8,308 nucleotides of DNA from an uncultured Clostridia bacterium. Its GTDB lineage: Bacteria; Bacillota; Clostridia; Oscillospirales; Acutalibacteraceae. Positions 5,397 through 8,308 of this stretch are shown here, piece after piece. The notes below the pieces were generated by a model, which made no database searches, was not told the origin of the DNA, and saw only the letters and a program-made list of their open reading frames with translations. The stretch spans positions 1-8,308 of the forward strand of contig CALGGQ010000317.1 in NCBI GenBank assembly GCA_937915775.1, written 5' to 3'. Position 1 is the first letter of the stretch, and every line of letters begins with the position of its first letter. A program made the translations under genes and the position numbers.

Positions 5397-7022
5397 ATGA
5401 CGTATCGTGATAAATATAACCTCTGGCTGACTTTCGATGCCGCTACCAAAGCAGAGCTGGAAGCCATTACAGACGAAAAGGAAATAGAAGATAGATTTTA
5501 TAAGGATTTGGCATTCGGTACGGGCGGTCTGCGCGGTATTATGGGTGCAGGCTCTAACCGTATGAATCGCTATACCGTCGGCAAAGTAACCTTCGGGCTT
5601 GCCAATTTTTATAAAACAGTCAATGCGGAAAATCCGTCCGTTGTCCTTGCCTATGATTCGCGTAATCACTCGGCGGAATTTGCAAAAACAGCAGCAGGTA
5701 TTTTTGCCGCTTGCGGCTTCAAGGTGTATCTGTTTGAAACGCTGGTGCCGGTGCCGATTCTGAGCTTTTCCGTTCGTCATCTCGGCTGCACCTGCGGCGT
5801 GATGATTACCGCGTCTCACAACCCGAAGGAGTACAACGGCTATAAGGTGTACGACAGCACGGGCTGTCAGCTTTGTACGGAGGACGCCAAAAACGCGATA
5901 GGCTATATCAATGCGATTGAGGATTTCTCTGCCATTCCGTTTGACGATGCTTCGGACAAAATCACCTATATCGGCGAAGAAGTTATCCATGCTTTTCTTG
6001 ATAAGGTCAGCGAGCAAAGTGTTTATACTGCTCCGTCCGATATCAAGATTGTGTACACACCGCTGCACGGCACAGGTAATCTGCCTGTCCGCGCGGTGCT
6101 TGAAAACTATAATGTCACCGTCGTGAAGGAGCAGGAGCTGCCAGACGGCAATTTCTCCACCGTCAGAAGCCCAAATCCTGAGGAAAAGGACGCGCTGAAT
6201 TTAGCCATTGAACGCGCAAAGGAAATTGACGCAGATTTAGTGCTCGGCACTGACCCGGACTGCGACCGCGTTGGCATTGCTGTGAGAAACGGCGATGATT
6301 ACGTGCTCTTTACCGGTAACCAGACCGGCGCGCTGCTTGTCAAGTTCATCTGCGAAATGCATAAAGCGGAGCTGAACGAAAAGTCAACGCTGGTGAAAAC
6401 GATTGTGACGAGTGAGCTCGGCGCCAATATCGGCAGAAGCTACGGCGTGCAGGTGGAGGAAACGCTGACAGGCTTTAAATATATCGGTGATAAAATCAAT
6501 CGCTACGAAGCTGCAGGCGATAAGGAGTTCGTCATCGGCTATGAGGAAAGCTACGGCTACCTCGTCGGTACGCATGCAAGAGATAAGGACGCCGTTGTCA
6601 GCTCCATGCTGATTTGTCAGATGGCAGCGTGGTACTATAATCACGGCAAAACGCTGTATGACGGCTTGCAGGAAATATATCATGAATACGGCTACTACCT
6701 TGATTACCTTGACAGCTTTGTCTTAAAGGGCAAGGACGGCAGCGAGAAGATACAAAGGCTGATGGTGCTGTTCCGCGAAAAGGGAATGGCGCTGCTGGAC
6801 GGCATCAAGGAGATTATCGACTTTAAAGACGGTATCCGCGATTTGCCGAAGGAGAACGTGCTCAAGTATATCTTTACGGACGGCTCCTGGATGGCAGTCC
6901 GTCCGAGCGGCACGGAGCCGAAAATTAAGGTTTATTATTCCATCGTTGATGAGGATAAAGCACGGGCGCAGGCGCGCCTTGATACCATCAGAAAAGTAAT
7001 GGGAGATATCATTCAGGCATAG
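5397..7022 (+). CDS. Phosphoglucomutase / phosphomannomutase (alpha-D-phosphohexomutase superfamily)
   Basis: This 541-residue cytoplasmic enzyme moves phosphate between C1 and C6 of glucose or mannose phosphates through a phosphoserine. All four signature loops are present: TASHNP (138-143), with Ser140 as the phosphorylated residue; the metal loop DPDCDR (286-291); the sugar-specificity loop GYEESYG (381-387); and the phosphate-binding loop RPSGTEPK (502-509). An N-terminal FGTGGLRG (40-47) is typical of the PgcA-like branch, whose members are usually somewhat longer (about 560-580). The GEES-type loop fits glucose and/or mannose phosphates and does not separate them. The ATG at 5397 has AGGAGG (5385-5390) six bases upstream. 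It leads an operon with the NifU-like and alpha-mannosidase genes. It could feed mannose released from glycosides into glycolysis or cell-wall precursors. Functional class is certain; substrate preference is not. Confidence 0.95.
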   Translation: MTYRDKYNLWLTFDAATKAELEAITDEKEIEDRFYKDLAFGTGGLRGIMGAGSNRMNRYTVGKVTFGLANFYKTVNAENPSVVLAYDSRNHSAEFAKTAAGIFAACGFKVYLFETLVPVPILSFSVRHLGCTCGVMITASHNPKEYNGYKVYDSTGCQLCTEDAKNAIGYINAIEDFSAIPFDDASDKITYIGEEVIHAFLDKVSEQSVYTAPSDIKIVYTPLHGTGNLPVRAVLENYNVTVVKEQELPDGNFSTVRSPNPEEKDALNLAIERAKEIDADLVLGTDPDCDRVGIAVRNGDDYVLFTGNQTGALLVKFICEMHKAELNEKSTLVKTIVTSELGANIGRSYGVQVEETLTGFKYIGDKINRYEAAGDKEFVIGYEESYGYLVGTHARDKDAVVSSMLICQMAAWYYNHGKTLYDGLQEIYHEYGYYLDYLDSFVLKGKDGSEKIQRLMVLFREKGMALLDGIKEIIDFKDGIRDLPKENVLKYIFTDGSWMAVRPSGTEPKIKVYYSIVDEDKARAQARLDTIRKVMGDIIQA

Positions 7023-7030
7023 GTAAGCAT

Positions 7031-7270
7031 ATGACAGTTCAGCAATATATCGAAAACATCATCCAGCCGAAGCTGCAGGGCGATGGCGGCTGGGTGGAAT
7101 ATCAGTCGCTTGACGGAGAAGCATTAACGCTTGTATTCCGCGGGGAATGCTCTAAGTGTATGATTTTACACCGCTGCACCGCGTGGATTGAGGAGCAGAT
7201 AAAGGCGGACTTAAACCGTCAGGTCAAGGTCATTGCCGTGCGCAAAAGACCGTATTTTCAGGAGGTATAG
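7031..7270 (+). CDS. Small NifU-like (NifU C-terminal domain) protein
   Basis: The 79-residue protein resembles the NifU C-terminal domain, which carries or assembles Fe-S clusters. Its IIQPKLQGDGGWVEY stretch (10-24) matches the family's lead-in, and it has a CxxC pair (Cys40, Cys43) after a beta strand. The usual motif continues Cys-Pro with a Ser/Thr-rich helix start. Here the pair is followed by Met-Ile-Leu-His-Arg and a third cysteine, Cys49, which is unusual. The ATG at 7031 lies eight bases after the mutase stop, with AGGTAAG overlapping that stop. The alpha-mannosidase start follows three bases after its own stop. It is therefore in the middle of a carbohydrate operon with no visible Fe-S partner. 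A different metal or redox role is possible. Confidence 0.75.
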   Translation: MTVQQYIENIIQPKLQGDGGWVEYQSLDGEALTLVFRGECSKCMILHRCTAWIEEQIKADLNRQVKVIAVRKRPYFQEV

Positions 7271-7273
7271 GGT

Positions 7274-7648
7274 ATGGCTCATATTAAGGTGGAACGCCGC
7301 TCTATGCGCCCTGAGGAATGGACGAGGCTGCGCTACGGCTGGCTGAAAAAATATGTATATGATAAAAAATGGGAGATTGAGAATCTCTTGATTCGTGATG
7401 CCCGTCAGGTGTCCGAAATGGAGTTTGAATATTATTCTGAGGATTACCGACCGCTCAAAAAGGGCGATATGTATTTTACCCCTGACGGTACCGCGTTCAT
7501 CAAAGCAGATGTTAAGGTGCCGAAAGAACTGCAGGGTAAGGAACTCTGGCTTGTGCTGAAAACCGCGGCGGAAATCTGTGTGAAGATTAACGGCGTCTAC
7601 GTCGGCGGTGTGGACCCGAACAGAGAACGGATGCTGCTCTCGCCCTAT
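7274..7648 (+). CDS. GH38 alpha-mannosidase, N-terminal fragment (3' end lost at junction)
   Basis: Residues 1-125 of the ORF resemble the N-terminal, beta-rich domain of the cytosolic-type GH38 alpha-mannosidases. These start with a helix (here MRPEEWTRLRYGWLKKYVYDK, 11-31), then a Lys-Lys-Gly-Asp segment (62-65), and a carbohydrate-binding-like core with KINGVYVGGVDPNRERMLL (104-122), like the family's NGxxxxGxDxNxxxxLL pattern. The catalytic domain, several hundred residues further on, is absent because the frame turns into isocitrate dehydrogenase at about 7634-7661. AGGAGG (7260-7265) lies eight bases before the ATG, and the gene starts three bases after the NifU-like stop. Isoleucine codons are mostly ATT (4 of 6), as in the upstream genes. 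In the true genome it is probably a full-length enzyme of the mannoside pathway. The family call rests on the pattern of one domain only. Confidence 0.65.
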
Positions 7649-7661
7649 ATTGAGCTGAACA
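7634..7661. other. Suspected chimeric junction, GH38 mannosidase to isocitrate dehydrogenase
   Basis: The encoded residues 121-129 (LLSPYIELN) fit both partners. A mannosidase Leu-Leu-x-Pro turn lies to the left, and the IDH segment LLxPYIELNTEYYDLG starts in the same place. GC rises from about 48% (7321-7620) to about 61% (7741-7980) by hand count. Isoleucine codons switch from mostly ATT to 14 ATC of 15. A short stretch of shared sequence around CCCTATAT is a plausible joining point. Confidence 0.88.
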
Positions 7662-8308
7662 CCGAGTACTACGACCTCGGATTGCCCAAGCGAGACGAGA
7701 CCGACGACCAGATCACCACGGATGCTGCCATGGCCATCAAAAAGCACCATGTCGGCGTCAAGTGCGCCACGATCACGCCGAACGCGCAGCGGGTGGAGGA
7801 ATACGGGCTCAAGCAGATGTGGAAGAGCCCGAACGGCACGATCCGCGCGGCATTGGACGGCACGGTGTTCCGCACACCGATCCTGACCGACTGCATCCAT
7901 CCGGTCGTAAAGAACTGGAAAAAGCCGATCACGATCGCTCGCCACGCCTATGGCGATGTCTACAAGGCCACAGAGTACCGTGTCCCGGAGCGGGGCAGGG
8001 CCTACCTGGTCTTCCTGGGTGAATACGGGGAGAAATTCGACGAGACGATCTATGATTTTGAGTGCCCCGGCGTGCTGCAGGGCATGTATAACAAGGACAG
8101 CTCCATTGCGTCCTTTGCCCGCAGCTGCTTTTCTTATGCACTGTCCTCCGGGCAGGACCTGTGGTTCTCCGCCAAGGACACGATCTCCAAGCAGTACGAC
8201 CAGACCTTCAAGCAGATCTTCCAGAAAATCTATGACGAGGAATACCGCGAGCAGTTCGAGCAGGCCGGCATCACCTATTTCTATACGCTGATCGACGACG
8301 CGGTCGCC
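7649..8308 (+). CDS. icd: NADP-dependent isocitrate dehydrogenase, internal fragment (both ends missing)
   Basis: Residues 126-345 of the ORF align by eye with the eukaryotic-type (IDH1-like) NADP isocitrate dehydrogenases found in many anaerobic bacteria. These enzymes oxidise and decarboxylate isocitrate to 2-oxoglutarate. Recognisable parts are YDLGLPKRDETDDQ (133-146), KCATITP (163-169), the isocitrate-binding SPNGTIR (185-191) and GTVFR (196-200). These are followed by ARHAYGDVY (222-230), whose Arg223 corresponds to human IDH1 Arg132, and LIDDAVA (339-345), which holds metal-binding aspartates. About the first 33 residues of a normal IDH, including the conserved ExDGDEMTR region, are missing. 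The last part of the enzyme lies beyond the window edge. The segment has a higher GC content and different codon use than everything upstream, so it likely comes from another organism. Confidence 0.93.
   Translation, partial: MELNTEYYDLGLPKRDETDDQITTDAAMAIKKHHVGVKCATITPNAQRVEEYGLKQMWKSPNGTIRAALDGTVFRTPILTDCIHPVVKNWKKPITIARHAYGDVYKATEYRVPERGRAYLVFLGEYGEKFDETIYDFECPGVLQGMYNKDSSIASFARSCFSYALSSGQDLWFSAKDTISKQYDQTFKQIFQKIYDEEYREQFEQAGITYFYTLIDDAVA

Noticed and set aside
5373..6068. Minus-strand open frame of about 231 codons opposite the mutase start
   Set aside because: The plus strand carries the mutase signature loops here, and the antisense product resembles no family. Treated as a shadow.
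7211..7945. Long minus-strand open frame (about 244 codons) opposite the NifU-like, mannosidase and IDH segments
   Set aside because: It crosses the suspected join, has no recognisable domain and lies opposite three genes with clear family motifs. High GC favours long antisense frames.
7274..8308. A genuine bifunctional mannosidase-isocitrate dehydrogenase as a new enzyme
   Set aside because: Both parts lack essential regions, composition switches at the join, and untrimmed adapter is present in the contig. A chimera explains all of this.

Overview
The window looks like a metagenomic assembly contig from gut-type Clostridia (Firmicutes). It is not one clean genomic locus. The first 21 bases match the 3' end of the Illumina TruSeq read-1 adapter. 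Base composition and codon use then split the rest into three blocks. Block B (22 to about 1200) is AT-rich, uses AGA/AGG arginine codons and resembles Lachnospiraceae. Block C (about 1200 to 7650) is near 50% GC, uses CGC/CGT arginine codons and resembles Ruminococcaceae/Oscillospiraceae. Block D (about 7650 to the end) is about 60% GC and almost always uses ATC for isoleucine. Both block boundaries fall inside an open reading frame at a place where the two partners could share sequence. I read them as chimeric joins, not biological fusions. The taxon assignments are inferred from protein style only.

Block B carries the 3' end of a YbbR-domain (CdaR-type) gene, a short HPr gene of the sugar phosphotransferase system, and the 5' part of a SIR2-family deacylase. 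The sirtuin frame continues without a break into block C. There it is followed, two bases after its stop, by a lipoprotein with a transglutaminase-like fold that has lost the catalytic Cys and His.

Next comes a 371-base gap (2611-2981) with a compact transcription unit: a near-consensus promoter, a 5' hairpin, a strong Shine-Dalgarno, a 27-residue ORF and an intrinsic terminator. A second promoter follows the terminator directly and serves a GPH/MelB-type sugar:cation symporter that has an unusual cytoplasmic tail of about 290 residues. A strong terminator ends that unit.

A new promoter then drives a tight operon: a phosphoglucomutase/phosphomannomutase, a small NifU-like protein, and the start of a GH38 alpha-mannosidase. 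Together with the transporter, this suggests uptake and breakdown of mannose-containing glycosides and interconversion of hexose phosphates. After about 124 residues the mannosidase frame changes into NADP-dependent isocitrate dehydrogenase, which runs off the window end. I saw no tRNA, rRNA, CRISPR array, insertion sequence or phage gene. The best candidate for something undescribed is the small transcription unit at 2685-2922. The apparent mannosidase-dehydrogenase fusion is most likely an artefact.
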